Assembly (NCBI RefSeq): GCF_900143535.1
Contig: NZ_FRFA01000002.1
Span: forward strand, 310,001-374,000
Direction: 5' to 3'
From: Tateyamaria sp. Alg231-49
Lineage (GTDB): Bacteria; Pseudomonadota; Alphaproteobacteria; Rhodobacterales; Rhodobacteraceae
DNA length: 64,000 nucleotides
Positions 16,399-25,737 of the stretch are shown one piece after another (within the stretch, counting starts at the first letter, position 1; the number at the start of each line of letters is the position of its first letter). The position numbers and the translations under genes are program-made. The notes under the pieces were generated by a model, which was given only the letters and a program-made list of their open reading frames with translations, was not told the DNA's origin and did not search any database.

Positions 16399-19005
16399 AT
16401 GTCGAGCTTTTCCAGAAATGACGTGCGCCGCGGGCTGAGTGCCTTGCGCTGGCCACTGTTCTGGACGCGCGCGGGCATGTTTGCCGAAAGCTTTTGGCGC
16501 GCCACATGGCCGCTCGCCACTGTGGTGCTGCTGGTTCTTGCCGCTCTGATGCTTGGCCTGCAAGACAGCGTCGTGGTCGAAGTTGTCTGGGGAATAGCCG
16601 TCGTCTCGGCCCTCGCAGCCCTTGGTGCGTTGATTTACGCGATCTCCCGGTTCCGCATACCAACCCGCGAGGCGGCACTCGTGCGCCTTGACGAAACACT
16701 GCCGGGCCGCCCGATCCAGGCGTTGATGGACACCCAAGCTATCGGCGATGACGATTCCGCGTCCAGTGCTGTCTGGCGCGCGCATCAGGCGCGGATGGCC
16801 GAACGTGCCGCCACGGCCACTGCCGTGCCGGCCGATTTGCGCATTGCACGGCGCGACCCTTATGCGCTGCGCTATGTGGCGGTGCTCGTCTTTGCAGTTG
16901 CGCTGATCTTTGGGTCGATCTGGCGCGTGGGTTCTGTGACCAACATGACACCCGGCGCTGGCGACGCCCTTGCCTCTGGTCCCGTTTGGGAAGGTTGGGC
17001 TGAAAGCCCGCGTTACACCAACTGGCCTACCATCTACCTGAACGATATCCCCGAAGGCGCGTTGGACCTGCCTGCGGGAAGTCTGATCACCTTGCGTCTA
17101 TACGGCGAAGTGGGCGCGCTGACGGTGGCCGAAACCGTTTCGGGGCGCATCGGAGAACTGCCCCCGGCCTCGGCTGCTGAGCAGGATTTCACTGTGCGCC
17201 AATCTGGCGATATCACGATTTCGGGCCCCGGCGGACGCACGTGGAACGTTGCTATCGTTCCAGATCGGGCGCCCAGCATCGCCATCCTGAATGATCCTGA
17301 ATCTGATGCGATGGGCGAGATGTCATTGCCTTATCAGGCCTCTGATGACTACGGCGTTGAGGCGGGCGAGGCGCGCATTGCCATCGATCTGCCATCCGTT
17401 GACCGCCTTCATGGGCTTGCCATTGATCCAGACCCACGCCCCGAATTGACCGTGGCCCTGCCGATGCCCATCACTGGCGACCGTACCCAGTTCGAAGAAA
17501 GCCTTGTCGAGGATTTCTCCGAACATCCTTTTGCCAACTTGCCGGTGACCGTCACGCTAAGTGCGCTTGATGCTGCCGAGCAACAGGCCGAAACCGCACC
17601 CCGCCAGATGATCCTGCCGGGCCGTCGCTTTTTTGACCCGTTGGCGGCTGCGATCATCGAACAACGCCGCGACCTTTTGTGGTCCAGGGAAAACGCGCCC
17701 CGGATCGCGCAGATCATGCGGGCTGTCGCACATCGCCCGGACGAGGTGTTTCGCAAGCAAGTAGACGAATTGCGCCTGCGCCGCGTGATCACGCGGTTGG
17801 AAACGCTCGCGCGCTACGGGCTGACAGATGAACAGCAGACCGAAATCGCGCGCGACATGTGGGACCTTGCCCTTGGGATCGAAGAAGGGGACCTGTCCAG
17901 CGCCCTCGAACGGCTCCGGCAGGCCAAGGAACGGCTGAACCAAGCGATGCGCGAAGGCGCAAGCCAAGCTGAAATCGAAGAATTGATGCGCGAATTGCGC
18001 CGCGCCACGGATGACTACATGCGCCAGCTGTCGCGTCAGGCGGAACTGGACAACGAGGCCAATGAGGAAAACGGCGGCCAACAAAACAGTCAGAACCAGA
18101 TGCAGATGAACCAGGATGATCTGCAACGGATGATGGACCGCATTCAGGAACTGATGGAACAGGGCCGCATGGCCGAAGCAGAACAGGCGCTGCAGGAACT
18201 GCAGGAAATGCTGGAAAACATGCGCGTCACCCAAGGTGAAGGGCAGGGCGGCCAGTCTCCGGGTGAAGAGGCTATGGAAGGTCTGGCCGAGACGCTGCGC
18301 GAACAGCAGGGTCTGTCTGATCAAGCCTTCCGCGATCTGCAAGAACAGTTCAACCCGAACGCCCAAGCCGGTGAAAGCCAAGGCAATGAGGGCCGCGACG
18401 GTGGGCAAGGTCAGGGACAACAGCACAGCCAAGGCGGCGATGGTCAGGGCGAACAAAGCACGGACGAAGGCGGTGGCGATGGCAGTGACCAAAATGCCGG
18501 CGAAGGACAAGAAGGCTCGCTCGCTGATCGCCAACAAGCGCTGCGTGATGAACTGCGCCGACAGCAGGGCAGCCTGCCGGGTGCCGGTACACCCGAAGGC
18601 GATGCGGCGCGTGATGCGCTAGATCGCGCCGGGCGCGCCATGGACGGGGCCGAAGAGGCGCTGCGTCAGGACGACTTTGCGGGTGCCATCGATAACCAAT
18701 CCCAAGCCATGGAAGCGCTGCGCGAAGGCATGCGCGCGCTGGGCGAAGCGATGCAACAAGAGGCCCAGAACGGCCAACAGGGGCAAGGGATATCGGATGC
18801 AGACCGCCGCGCCGATGCCCGCGATCCCTTGGGGCGCGAACCGGGCTCCAACGGCTCTGTTGGTACCGAAGAGGGGCTGTTGCAGGGCGAAGACGTCTAT
18901 CGCCGTGCCCGCGATCTGCTGGATGAAATCCGGCGGCGTTCGGGCGAAGGACAACGCCCAGACGTGGAACTGGACTACCTGCAAAGACTGCTTGATCGGT
19001 TCTAA
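16399..19005 (+). CDS. TIGR02302 / DUF4175 family membrane protein
   Basis: An 868-residue alphaproteobacterial protein of unknown function. Two membrane segments lie near residues 37-55 and 62-82 and a third near 157-176; the rest is probably periplasmic. Residues roughly 490-640 are helical, charged and Gln/Glu-rich (coiled-coil-like, with repeats such as ALQELQEMLENM). Residues roughly 670-740 are a low-complexity Gly/Gln/Asp stretch (GQGQQHSQGGDGQGEQ). The C-terminus (RARDLLDEIRRRSGE...ELDYLQRLLDRF) is the conserved family end. The ATG at 16399 follows GGGA at 8 bases. The lysA-TIGR02302 adjacency is common in this lineage, suggesting an envelope role. Confidence 0.85.
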   Translation: MSSFSRNDVRRGLSALRWPLFWTRAGMFAESFWRATWPLATVVLLVLAALMLGLQDSVVVEVVWGIAVVSALAALGALIYAISRFRIPTREAALVRLDETLPGRPIQALMDTQAIGDDDSASSAVWRAHQARMAERAATATAVPADLRIARRDPYALRYVAVLVFAVALIFGSIWRVGSVTNMTPGAGDALASGPVWEGWAESPRYTNWPTIYLNDIPEGALDLPAGSLITLRLYGEVGALTVAETVSGRIGELPPASAAEQDFTVRQSGDITISGPGGRTWNVAIVPDRAPSIAILNDPESDAMGEMSLPYQASDDYGVEAGEARIAIDLPSVDRLHGLAIDPDPRPELTVALPMPITGDRTQFEESLVEDFSEHPFANLPVTVTLSALDAAEQQAETAPRQMILPGRRFFDPLAAAIIEQRRDLLWSRENAPRIAQIMRAVAHRPDEVFRKQVDELRLRRVITRLETLARYGLTDEQQTEIARDMWDLALGIEEGDLSSALERLRQAKERLNQAMREGASQAEIEELMRELRRATDDYMRQLSRQAELDNEANEENGGQQNSQNQMQMNQDDLQRMMDRIQELMEQGRMAEAEQALQELQEMLENMRVTQGEGQGGQSPGEEAMEGLAETLREQQGLSDQAFRDLQEQFNPNAQAGESQGNEGRDGGQGQGQQHSQGGDGQGEQSTDEGGGDGSDQNAGEGQEGSLADRQQALRDELRRQQGSLPGAGTPEGDAARDALDRAGRAMDGAEEALRQDDFAGAIDNQSQAMEALREGMRALGEAMQQEAQNGQQGQGISDADRRADARDPLGREPGSNGSVGTEEGLLQGEDVYRRARDLLDEIRRRSGEGQRPDVELDYLQRLLDRF

Positions 19006-19069
19006 GCTCTAAGCGGCTCCAACCACAGGCCATCGGTGCAGACCTGTGGCGAAAGCGTCTCGAGCGGCC

Positions 19070-19885
19070 TTATTCTTCCTGCGCTGACGCAACATCATCC
19101 AGCCACGTCAGCCCCATTGTGACCTGCTCATCCAGCCACGTACGCCCGGTATCCACCAGCGCGACATAATCGCTTAGATACGGGTTCGCCTGCGGTACCG
19201 CGTCCGCGATTTGCGGTGCCATCACGTAAATGGCCCCAAGGATCACGGCCAGCAGGATCATCAGCGTAAAGCCACGGCGGAACCCTGACTTGGCCGGAGG
19301 GCCGACAGGCGCAGATTCGGCATCACTCGACGCGCCAGCCCCACCTGCCTGACGGTCGCTGGACGAACGCAGAGTTGAATTGATCTCTTCGATATCTGGC
19401 AACAGATCACGACGGGACCCTAGGGCCGCCGCTGTCGCGGCTGCCTCGCTCACCGCAGCCTCAGGTGGCTCTTCACCACGCATTTTGGCCATGCGCGCCT
19501 GTGTTTCGCGACCGCGTTTGTCACTCTCGGCGTCCTGCAAACCCAATTCCGGTTGGCTTTCAAGAGCTTCGCCGGCGCGGGCCTGTGCCTCGTGCTCGGC
19601 CTCCTGACGCAGGATATCGGCAACAGAGGTATCCAATTCACGGCGTTCCGGCATTGGCGGGGCTGCAACGCGTTCTTCGCCTTCTACCGGTTCATCATCG
19701 ACATCGGAGAGATCTTCGGTTGCTTCGGGCGTAAGGGGCTCTTCCACCTCTTCGTGCATCTGATCGGGGTGATCCTGAAACCATGTCTGCCCGCAATTGG
19801 AACATTGCACGTCACGGCCTTCTTCAGGGATAACATCATCCACGACCTCATATTGCGCATCGCAATTAGGACAAACTAGCCGCAT
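19070..19885 (-). CDS. Zinc-ribbon (MJ0042-type) membrane protein
   Basis: A 271-residue protein. The N-terminus is a zinc ribbon with Cys5, Cys8, Cys28 and Cys31 (LVCPNCDAQYEV, QCSNCGQTW). A long acidic, Ala/Glu-rich linker follows (residues 40-190), then one membrane helix (FTLMILLAVILGAIYVM) and a short C-terminal tail. Proteins of this build sit beside ftsE in many Rhodobacterales and may be envelope or division accessory factors, but the function is unknown. AGAGG lies before the ATG at 19885. Divergent from ftsE, and tail to tail with the TIGR02302 gene across an inverted repeat (CCACAGG / CCTGTGG, 19023-19049). Confidence 0.8.
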   Translation of the reverse strand: MRLVCPNCDAQYEVVDDVIPEEGRDVQCSNCGQTWFQDHPDQMHEEVEEPLTPEATEDLSDVDDEPVEGEERVAAPPMPERRELDTSVADILRQEAEHEAQARAGEALESQPELGLQDAESDKRGRETQARMAKMRGEEPPEAAVSEAAATAAALGSRRDLLPDIEEINSTLRSSSDRQAGGAGASSDAESAPVGPPAKSGFRRGFTLMILLAVILGAIYVMAPQIADAVPQANPYLSDYVALVDTGRTWLDEQVTMGLTWLDDVASAQEE

Positions 19886-20030
19886 TTATGCCTCTGCTCT
19901 CTATTATTTTCTCCACCATATGTTGTGTGGCCTTGTCAGAAAAGTAATATTTGCAACTCGTCCTGTCTGCTATTCAATTGAATCCCGCATGATGCTGAGG
20001 CACAACAGGCGAGTTGGGGCGGGGGCACGC

Positions 20031-20708
20031 GTGATAGAGCTTGAAAATGTGGCGTATAGTTATGGCGGGGGCGAGTTGTTGTCCGATATATCCGTCAAAC
20101 TCGCGCCCGGATCGTTTCACTTTTTGACCGGGCCCTCCGGGGCGGGCAAAACCACGTTGCTCAAGCTGTGCTACGGGGCGCTTTTGCCTTCGGCGGGCTA
20201 TATCCGGCTGTTTCAGACCGATGTGCGTTCGCTCGAGCGTGATGACATCGCGCAGTTGCGGCGCAGGATTGGGGTCGTGCACCAAAATGTGCAGTTTCTC
20301 GACCATTTGTCTGTCACAGACAACGTGGCCCTGCCGCTTACGGTGTCGGGACGTCATAACGGAGCGGCCGGCAGCGACTTGCCTGAACTGATGAACTGGG
20401 TCGGCCTGACCAACCGCGCCGACGCCTTTCCACCGGAACTGTCCGGCGGGGAACGCCAGCGCGTCGCTCTTGCACGCGCGGTGATCATGTCGCCTGACAT
20501 CGTGCTGGCAGACGAGCCAACCGGAAACATTGACTGGGAAATGTCCCAACGTTTGCTGACCCTGCTGGTCGAGCTTAATCGCATGGGCAAAACTGTGCTG
20601 ATCGCAACCCACGATCTCGGCCTGATCCGGGCCGCCAAGGCGCAGGTGCAAGCACGGGTGCTGCGCATTTCGAACCGGCGGGTGCAACTGGCGGGGGCAG
20701 ATCTGTGA
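20031..20708 (+). CDS. ftsE: Cell division ATP-binding protein FtsE
   Basis: A 225-residue ABC ATPase that with FtsX controls peptidoglycan hydrolases at the division site. Walker A is GPSGAGKTT, the ABC signature LSGGERQRVALARA, Walker B VLADEP, followed by a switch histidine in IATHD. The frame is open far upstream, but the family starts at IELENVAYSYGG, so I choose the GTG at 20031 with GGGGG 5 bases before it. Its stop overlaps the ftsX GTG start (GTGA). It is first in a four-gene run with ftsX, plsC and a PPOX gene. Confidence 0.93.
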   Translation: MIELENVAYSYGGGELLSDISVKLAPGSFHFLTGPSGAGKTTLLKLCYGALLPSAGYIRLFQTDVRSLERDDIAQLRRRIGVVHQNVQFLDHLSVTDNVALPLTVSGRHNGAAGSDLPELMNWVGLTNRADAFPPELSGGERQRVALARAVIMSPDIVLADEPTGNIDWEMSQRLLTLLVELNRMGKTVLIATHDLGLIRAAKAQVQARVLRISNRRVQLAGADL

Positions 20709-21610
20709 AGTTCAACCTTGCCACTTTGCGGGGCCTGATTGCCGGGGATCAATATGCGGCCCGCGTTGTTCCGCCCTCAGGGTTCACCGCACAACTGACC
20801 CTGTTTGCCTCAGGCGCCATGGCCTTTCTGGCGGTGTTTGCGTTGGCGCTGTCGCTGGCCAGTGGACGGCTTGCGCAACGTTGGGGGGATGAACTGGCAG
20901 GTACGGCCACGATCCGCATCGTCGCGCCGCAAGATCAACGAGCAGAGCAGACTGCTGCGGCCCTGAACGTGCTGGAAACGACACCGGGCGTTGCCAGCGC
21001 GCGGGCATTGACGGATGCCGAACAACAAGCACTATTGGCGCCGTGGTTCGGCTCTGACCTGCCGCTCGACACGCTGCCCGTCCCGCGCCTTATTGAAATT
21101 TTTACAACAGGGCAGAGTTTTGACGCCACTGGTCTGCGCTTGCGACTGGCTGCCGAGGTGCCGGGCGCGGTGCTGGACGATCACGGGCGCTGGCGCGCAC
21201 CGTTGGTGGCGGCCGCACAGCGGTTGCGGTTTCTGGGCTGGCTTGCGGCGGGGCTTATCCTTGCAGCGGTGGCTTCGATGGTCACGCTTGCCGCCAATGC
21301 AGCTCTTGCCGCCAATGCGCAGGTCGTCGCGGTGTTGCGCCTTGTAGGGGCCACGGACAGTTACATCGCTCAGGCCTTTGTGCGGCGTTTTACGTGGCGT
21401 GCGTTGGTTGGATCGACGGTTGGCGTCGCGCTGGGCATCGCCGCAGTCTGGGTTCTGCCAGCAGGCAGTGACGCCCCCAGCTTTCTCACGGGCATAGGGT
21501 TTGAAGGGGTGGGCTGGCTGGTCCCTCTGGCCCTGCCGCTGGTCTGTGCCCTTGTTGCACTGGCAGCGACGGCGGTGGCGGCAGACCGTGCGCTCAAGGA
21601 ATTGTCATGA
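20705..21610 (+). CDS. ftsX: Cell division protein FtsX
   Basis: A 301-residue inner-membrane partner of FtsE. One membrane helix lies near residues 27-50, followed by an extracytoplasmic domain, and three more helices make up the C-terminal half (LAAGLILAAVASMVTLAANAALA, GSTVGVALGIAAVWVL, LALPLVCALVALAATAVAA). It starts at a GTG overlapping the ftsE stop by four bases, and its own stop overlaps the plsC start. Identity rests on topology and on adjacency to ftsE, since FtsX sequences are weakly conserved. Confidence 0.9.
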   Translation: MKFNLATLRGLIAGDQYAARVVPPSGFTAQLTLFASGAMAFLAVFALALSLASGRLAQRWGDELAGTATIRIVAPQDQRAEQTAAALNVLETTPGVASARALTDAEQQALLAPWFGSDLPLDTLPVPRLIEIFTTGQSFDATGLRLRLAAEVPGAVLDDHGRWRAPLVAAAQRLRFLGWLAAGLILAAVASMVTLAANAALAANAQVVAVLRLVGATDSYIAQAFVRRFTWRALVGSTVGVALGIAAVWVLPAGSDAPSFLTGIGFEGVGWLVPLALPLVCALVALAATAVAADRALKELS

Positions 21611-22338
21611 TGCAAACGATCCGCTCTTACCTTTTCATCGCGCAGATGTACGTCATGATGCTGGTTATCGGCCTCGTGTTTTTCCCTTACGCGCTGGTCA
21701 ACAAGGAAGGTGCGCGGCTGTGCTGCAAGACCTATAGCCGGTGGGTGTTCTGGACCATGGGCTGGATGGTTGGCATCCGGCATGAGGTGAGAGGCGAGGT
21801 GCCACAGGGCGAAGTGTTGATTGCCGCCAAACACCAGTCTTTCCTCGACATCATGATGATTTTTACGGCCCTGCCCAAAGCAAAGTTCATCATGAAACGC
21901 GATATCCTGTGGACGCCAATCATTGGCTTCTATGCCAAGATGCTCGACTGCGTACCAGTTGAGCGGGGCAAGCGGGGGGCCGCGATTGCCAAGATGGTGG
22001 CGGACGTGCAAGCCGGGCGCTCTGATCCGGGTCAACTGATCATCTATTCCCAAGGTACCCGCGTCGCACCGGGGGCCAAGGTACCTTACAAGGTGGGCAC
22101 CCACGTTCTTTATGAACAACTCGACCAACCTTGTGTTCCTGTGGCCACCAATGTCGGTGTGTTCTGGCCGCGCAAGGGGATGTGGCGCAAGCCGGGCCTT
22201 GCCGTCGTTGAGTTCCTGCCCGTGATCGAAACGGGGTTGGGAAAAGATGCATTTCTGGCCCGGCTTGAAGATGAGGTTGAGACGCGGTCAAACGAACTGA
22301 TGGTTGAGGGAGGGTTTGATCCGGATGGAGTTCATTGA
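21607..22338 (+). CDS. plsC: 1-acyl-sn-glycerol-3-phosphate acyltransferase
   Basis: A 243-residue membrane-associated enzyme that adds the second acyl chain to make phosphatidic acid. The catalytic HX4D motif is HQSFLD; the substrate-phosphate motif reads SQGTR, with Gln where many family members have Glu (as in EGTR). An N-terminal membrane helix (YVMMLVIGLVFFPYAL) is present. The start overlaps the ftsX stop (ATGATG, either ATG usable). The gene end overlaps the next gene's start by 14 bases. Confidence 0.9.
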   Translation: MMQTIRSYLFIAQMYVMMLVIGLVFFPYALVNKEGARLCCKTYSRWVFWTMGWMVGIRHEVRGEVPQGEVLIAAKHQSFLDIMMIFTALPKAKFIMKRDILWTPIIGFYAKMLDCVPVERGKRGAAIAKMVADVQAGRSDPGQLIIYSQGTRVAPGAKVPYKVGTHVLYEQLDQPCVPVATNVGVFWPRKGMWRKPGLAVVEFLPVIETGLGKDAFLARLEDEVETRSNELMVEGGFDPDGVH

Positions 22339-22927
22339 CACGGTCGAGGGGCTCGAGGCGCTTTATGGCACTCCTGGCGCTGCGTCTTTGCGCAAGGTCG
22401 CCGATCACCTGACCCCTCTTTACGCCAAGTGGATCGAACGTTCCCGGTTCGTCGTGCTGACAACAGTCGGTTCTGGCGGCACGGATGGCAGCCCGCGCGG
22501 GGACGATGGCGCTGTGGTGACGGCGCTCGATGCACGCACGCTGGCGATGCCAGACTGGCGCGGCAATCAACGGCTGGATTCACTGCGTAATATCGTCGAG
22601 GACGGACGGGTGTCGCTGATGTTCATGGTGCCCGGGTCCAACACAGTGGTGCGGGTGAACGGGCAGGCGCGCCTGACGGCGGACGCCAATTTGCGCGCCC
22701 GGTTCGAACACAAGGGACGTCAGCCAGCAACGGTGATCGTGGTGACTGTGGGCGAGGTCTATACCCAATGCGCGCGCGCTGTGATGCGGGCGGGTCTTTG
22801 GTCACGCAATGATGCCGAGGCTTTGCCGACGCCGGGTGAAATACTGGCGGAAGTGTCCGGGGGCGAAGAGGGTGGTCAATCCTATGACGCCGAATGGCCC
22901 GAACGCGCGGCCCGGACCATGTGGTAG
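22325..22927 (+). CDS. Pyridoxamine 5'-phosphate oxidase-like flavoprotein
   Basis: A 200-residue protein of the PPOX / FMN-binding split-barrel group, resembling the MSMEG_1061-type family: RSRFVVLTTVGSGGTDGSPRGDD near the N-terminus, then DWRGNQRLDSLRNI and NTVVRVNGQARLT. Such proteins bind FMN or F420 and reduce varied substrates; the reaction here is unknown. GAGGGAGGG lies upstream of the ATG at 22325, inside the 3' end of plsC. Last gene of the ftsE run, followed by a strong terminator. Confidence 0.8.
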   Translation: MEFIDTVEGLEALYGTPGAASLRKVADHLTPLYAKWIERSRFVVLTTVGSGGTDGSPRGDDGAVVTALDARTLAMPDWRGNQRLDSLRNIVEDGRVSLMFMVPGSNTVVRVNGQARLTADANLRARFEHKGRQPATVIVVTVGEVYTQCARAVMRAGLWSRNDAEALPTPGEILAEVSGGEEGGQSYDAEWPERAARTMW

Positions 22928-22950
22928 CCGTCAATGCTGACGAGCTGGGA

Positions 22951-22987
22951 AGTGCGGAGCGTTGACCCAACGCTCCGCACTCTTTTC
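22951..22987 (+). terminator. Rho-independent terminator of the ftsE-ftsX-plsC-PPOX run
   Basis: A perfect 13-bp stem: AGTGCGGAGCGTT at 22951-22963 and its complement at 22969-22981, with loop GACCC, followed by CTTTTC on the plus strand. The minus side lacks a T-tract, so it serves the plus-strand operon. Confidence 0.85.
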
Positions 22988-22992
22988 TAAGC

Positions 22993-23493
22993 TTAAGGCA
23001 GCAGAACCTTGTCGATTACGTGGATCACGCCGTTAGTTGCAAAGATGTCAGCGGCTGTAACGTTGGCATCATTGACTTTCACGCCTGTGCCGAGTTTGCC
23101 AGCCTGACCGTTAACGTCCACTGTCGCACCGTTGACTGTGGCAACGTTTTGGCGTGTGCCCAGCACATCGCCGGCTGTGACCTGACCGGGCACAACGTGA
23201 TACGTCAGAATGCTGGTCAGAGTGTCTTTGTTCTCGGGCAGCAGCAGGCTGTCCAGTGTGCCGGCTGGCAGAGCGGCAAAGGCTGCGTTGGTTGGCGCGA
23301 AGACTGTGAACGGGCCGTCGCTTTTCAAAGTGTCAACGAGGCCAGCCGCTTGAACGGCTGCTACAAGAGTCGAGAAATCGGGATTGCCTGCCGCAATATC
23401 GACGATGTCGTCGCCCTGCGGCTGTGCGCAAGCGGTCAAAGCCAGAAGGGCGGCAGCGCCCCCAAGAAGTTTTATAGAAGTGCGACGTTTCAT
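22993..23493 (-). CDS. Fasciclin-domain lipoprotein
   Basis: A 166-residue secreted lipoprotein. [22 protein letters not shown] ends in a lipobox (Cys22); the rest is one fasciclin (FAS1) domain with both family boxes: [17 protein letters not shown] (H1-like) and [13 protein letters not shown] at the C-terminus. FAS1 domains mediate adhesion or matrix contact. AAGGA lies 8 bases before the ATG at 23493. The gene is transcribed toward the ftsE-run terminator and stands alone. Confidence 0.9.
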   Translation of the reverse strand: MKRRTSIKLLGGAAALLALTACAQPQGDDIVDIAAGNPDFSTLVAAVQAAGLVDTLKSDGPFTVFAPTNAAFAALPAGTLDSLLLPENKDTLTSILTYHVVPGQVTAGDVLGTRQNVATVNGATVDVNGQAGKLGTGVKVNDANVTAADIFATNGVIHVIDKVLLP

Positions 23494-23676
23494 CGGTCGT
23501 GTCCTTTCAATATTTCCATGCGGACCTTTACCTAGGGCTACAGGTCACAAGACAAAGGGTTTTTGGCGAAAAAAGATACAAGTCGCCTCGCCGAGCACCC
23601 ACGACAACCGGTCATCGGCAGAAATTTTCTTCCCTCACGGGCTGCAATCGGCGGTGAGTCGCCATCCACGCAAACT

Positions 23677-23694
23677 GAGCTGTTCCAACAGCTC
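23677..23694. repeat. Perfect 8-bp hairpin downstream of lpdA
   Basis: GAGCTGTT and AACAGCTC are perfect complements with a two-base centre (CC). On the plus strand, GAATTGCTGGG and then TTTTTTG follow. The T-run begins 11 bases after the stem, so it is a poor intrinsic terminator unless an alternative stem (CAGC / GCTG across 23689-23703) forms. Confidence 0.45.
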
Positions 23695-23742
23695 GAATTG
23701 CTGGGTTTTTTGAGGGGGGATTGGCAAGCTCTCCACGGAGCA

Positions 23743-23770
23743 TGTGCGCCATACGGATGTATAGCGCACA
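23743..23770. repeat. Extended 12-position hairpin with GGAT loop
   Basis: TGTGCGC pairs with GCGCACA and, inside it, ATAC pairs with GTAT. One C-A mismatch separates the two helices, and the loop is GGAT. Eleven paired bases with a tetraloop in a gene-free stretch point to an RNA structure on either strand. Confidence 0.5.
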
Positions 23771-23834
23771 GCGTTTCTAAAGTTGCCCCGAAGGTCCGAG
23801 GCATTTCACCTTCCGCGTAGCGGCGCTCCACGGA

Positions 23835-25223
23835 CTAGCTGTGGATCGGGCCTAAACCACAGGCCAATGCCGCTTCGCGCACGGCTTCTGAATATGTCGG
23901 GTGCGCATGGCAGGTCAGGGCCAGATCCTCAGCGGAGGCCCCAAACTCCATCGCCACGCAAACCTCGTGGATCAGGTCACCCGCGGCGGGGCCAATGATG
24001 TGGGCACCCAGAATCCGGTCTGTCTCAGCGTCTGCCAGGATTTTGACAAACCCGTCGCCGGCAAAATTCGCCTTGGCACGGCCATTGCCCATAAAGCTGA
24101 ACTTGCCCACCTTGTAGGCTGTGCCCGCCTCTTTCAGGTCTTGTTCCGTGTGGCCCACATTGGCGACCTCGGGATGCGTATAGATCACGCCCGGGATCAC
24201 ACCGTAGTTCACGTGGCCATGCTTGCCCGCAACCGTGTCGGCGACGGCCATGCCCTCGTCTTCGGCCTTGTGGGCCAGCATGGGGCCTTCGATGACGTCG
24301 CCGATGGCGTAGATGCCCGGCACATTGGTCTGCCAATGGGCGTCCACGGCGATCTGGCCGCGCTTGGTCATTTCGATGCCCAAGGCGCCAAGGCCAAGAC
24401 CGTCGGTGTAGGGTTTGCGCCCGGTGGCGACCAGCACGATGTCAGCATCCACGGTGTGTTCGCTGTCATCCTTGCGCAGCTTGTAGGTGACTTTGGCCTT
24501 TGTCTTGGTTGCGGCCACGGATTGTACGGCGGCACCCATTGTAAAGCTCAGCCCCTGCTTGGTCAGCAACCTTTGGAACTGGCGCTGCACTTCGGCGTCC
24601 ATGCCGGGGGTGATGGCATCGAGGAATTCGATCACCTGCACTTCGGCGCCAAGGCGGGAATAGACCGAGCCCAATTCCAGCCCGATAACCCCTGCGCCAA
24701 TCACCACCATCTTCTTGGGGACTTTGCCCAATTCCAATGCGCCGGTAGAGGTCACAACAACCTTTTCGTCCACCTCGACACCGGGCAGGCTAGAGGGTTC
24801 GGACCCAGATGCGACGATGATTGACTTGGCCTCGTGGACCTCATCGCCAACCTTGACCTGACCGGGCGCGGGGATGCTGCCCCAGCCTTTGAGCCAGTCC
24901 ACCTTGTTCTTTTTCATGAGGAATTCGACGCCCTTGGTATTCTGGCCAATGGTGTCTTCTTTGTAGGTCAGCATCTGCTTCCAATCGACCGAGGGGCTTT
25001 TGCCCTTCAGGCCCATGGCGGCAAAGTTGTGCTCGGCCTCATGCAGCATGTGCGAGGCATGCAGCAGCGCCTTGCTTGGGATGCACCCGACATTAAGGCA
25101 GGTGCCGCCCAGCGTTTCGCGTCCTTCGACGATAGCGGTTTTCAGACCCCGCTGTGCGCAACGGATCGCGCAGACATAGCCGCCGGGGCCGGAGCCGATG
25201 ATGATTACGTCGTAAGATGCCAT
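23835..25223 (-). CDS. lpdA: Dihydrolipoyl dehydrogenase (E3)
   Basis: A 462-residue FAD enzyme that reoxidises lipoyl groups with NAD+, here as E3 of the oxoglutarate dehydrogenase complex (last of the suc genes). It opens with the FAD-binding [15 protein letters not shown]; the redox disulfide motif [19 protein letters not shown] is intact; [16 protein letters not shown] is the NAD site; and the C-terminal [14 protein letters not shown] carries the His-Glu dyad. AAGGACC precedes the ATG at 25223. It is separated from sucB by a MAPEG gene. Confidence 0.96.
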   Translation of the reverse strand: MASYDVIIIGSGPGGYVCAIRCAQRGLKTAIVEGRETLGGTCLNVGCIPSKALLHASHMLHEAEHNFAAMGLKGKSPSVDWKQMLTYKEDTIGQNTKGVEFLMKKNKVDWLKGWGSIPAPGQVKVGDEVHEAKSIIVASGSEPSSLPGVEVDEKVVVTSTGALELGKVPKKMVVIGAGVIGLELGSVYSRLGAEVQVIEFLDAITPGMDAEVQRQFQRLLTKQGLSFTMGAAVQSVAATKTKAKVTYKLRKDDSEHTVDADIVLVATGRKPYTDGLGLGALGIEMTKRGQIAVDAHWQTNVPGIYAIGDVIEGPMLAHKAEDEGMAVADTVAGKHGHVNYGVIPGVIYTHPEVANVGHTEQDLKEAGTAYKVGKFSFMGNGRAKANFAGDGFVKILADAETDRILGAHIIGPAAGDLIHEVCVAMEFGASAEDLALTCHAHPTYSEAVREAALACGLGPIHS

Positions 25224-25240
25224 GGGTCAGGTCCTTTTTT

Positions 25241-25297
25241 GCCGGGGTCAGAGGGGGCCAGCCCCCCGGTGCTGCGCACCGCCCCCCGGGATTTTTT
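25241..25297. repeat. GC-rich palindromic intergenic element
   Basis: It contains CGGTGC / GCACCG around TGC (25267-25281), flanked by blocks of C and G runs that can pair with each other, then T6 on the plus strand. Such G/C-run palindromes between genes resemble the REP-like elements scattered in Rhodobacteraceae genomes. It lies between MAPEG and lpdA and may affect how much lpdA is expressed from the suc transcript. Confidence 0.4.
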
Positions 25298-25350
25298 CTA
25301 ATCAGAGAAGCGGACGGGCGCGCCGCTGTGGATGTGGGGTGTCTGCGTCA

Positions 25351-25737
25351 TCAGAGCAATGGGACAATCATCAGGGCAAGGCCTGCAAGCGATACAAACC
25401 ACGCAATAGAGCGGACCAGAGGCAGGCCAGAGGCATAGGCCGGGATGTAGGCGACGCGCGCCCAGAACCACAAAGCGGCGCCAAGAGCGGTTGTTTCGGT
25501 TCCAAGTTCGGTGACGGCCAGCATCAGAGCCAAAGCGATGAACGCGGGCAGCGTTTCGAGGTAGTTTTTCAGGGCGCGCTGAATGCGTGCGGCGACAGGG
25601 GGCTGGTCGCGGTGTTCGTCCTGCGGGCCAAGCGCCCAGCCGAGACCTTTGGACAGATCAGAGAACGTGGCCTGGATGAGTGCATGGGCGATCAGCAGGA
25701 TCACGGCATAGGTGAGATAGGTGAGTTCGGGGGTCAT
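25351..25737 (-). CDS. MAPEG family inner-membrane protein
   Basis: A 128-residue protein with four predicted membrane helices. ARIQRALKNYLETLPAFIALALML is the MAPEG-family core (charged Arg-rich end of a helix followed by the N-Y-x-E-T-x-P motif). Bacterial members are of unknown function; eukaryotic relatives act on eicosanoids and glutathione. CGGAG precedes the ATG at 25737. It lies between sucB and lpdA on the same strand, an insertion into an otherwise canonical operon. Confidence 0.85.
   Translation of the reverse strand: MTPELTYLTYAVILLIAHALIQATFSDLSKGLGWALGPQDEHRDQPPVAARIQRALKNYLETLPAFIALALMLAVTELGTETTALGAALWFWARVAYIPAYASGLPLVRSIAWFVSLAGLALMIVPLL

Larger units (their letters stand above)
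23494..23834. other. Unassigned 341-base region with strong inverted repeats
   Basis: There is no gene here I can support. A 97-codon minus-strand frame (23538-23831) has no signal, domain or ribosome binding site and reads like a by-product of composition. The stretch instead carries two strong hairpins (23677-23694 and 23743-23770) and a run of six T (23706-23711) between them. The arrangement suggests a structured RNA or a degraded element downstream of lpdA. I could not match it to RNase P, SRP, 6S or tmRNA landmarks. Confidence 0.45.

Noticed and set aside
23538-23831. 97-codon minus-strand frame next to lpdA
   Set aside because: No signal or family; the sequence is hairpin-rich and better explained as non-coding.
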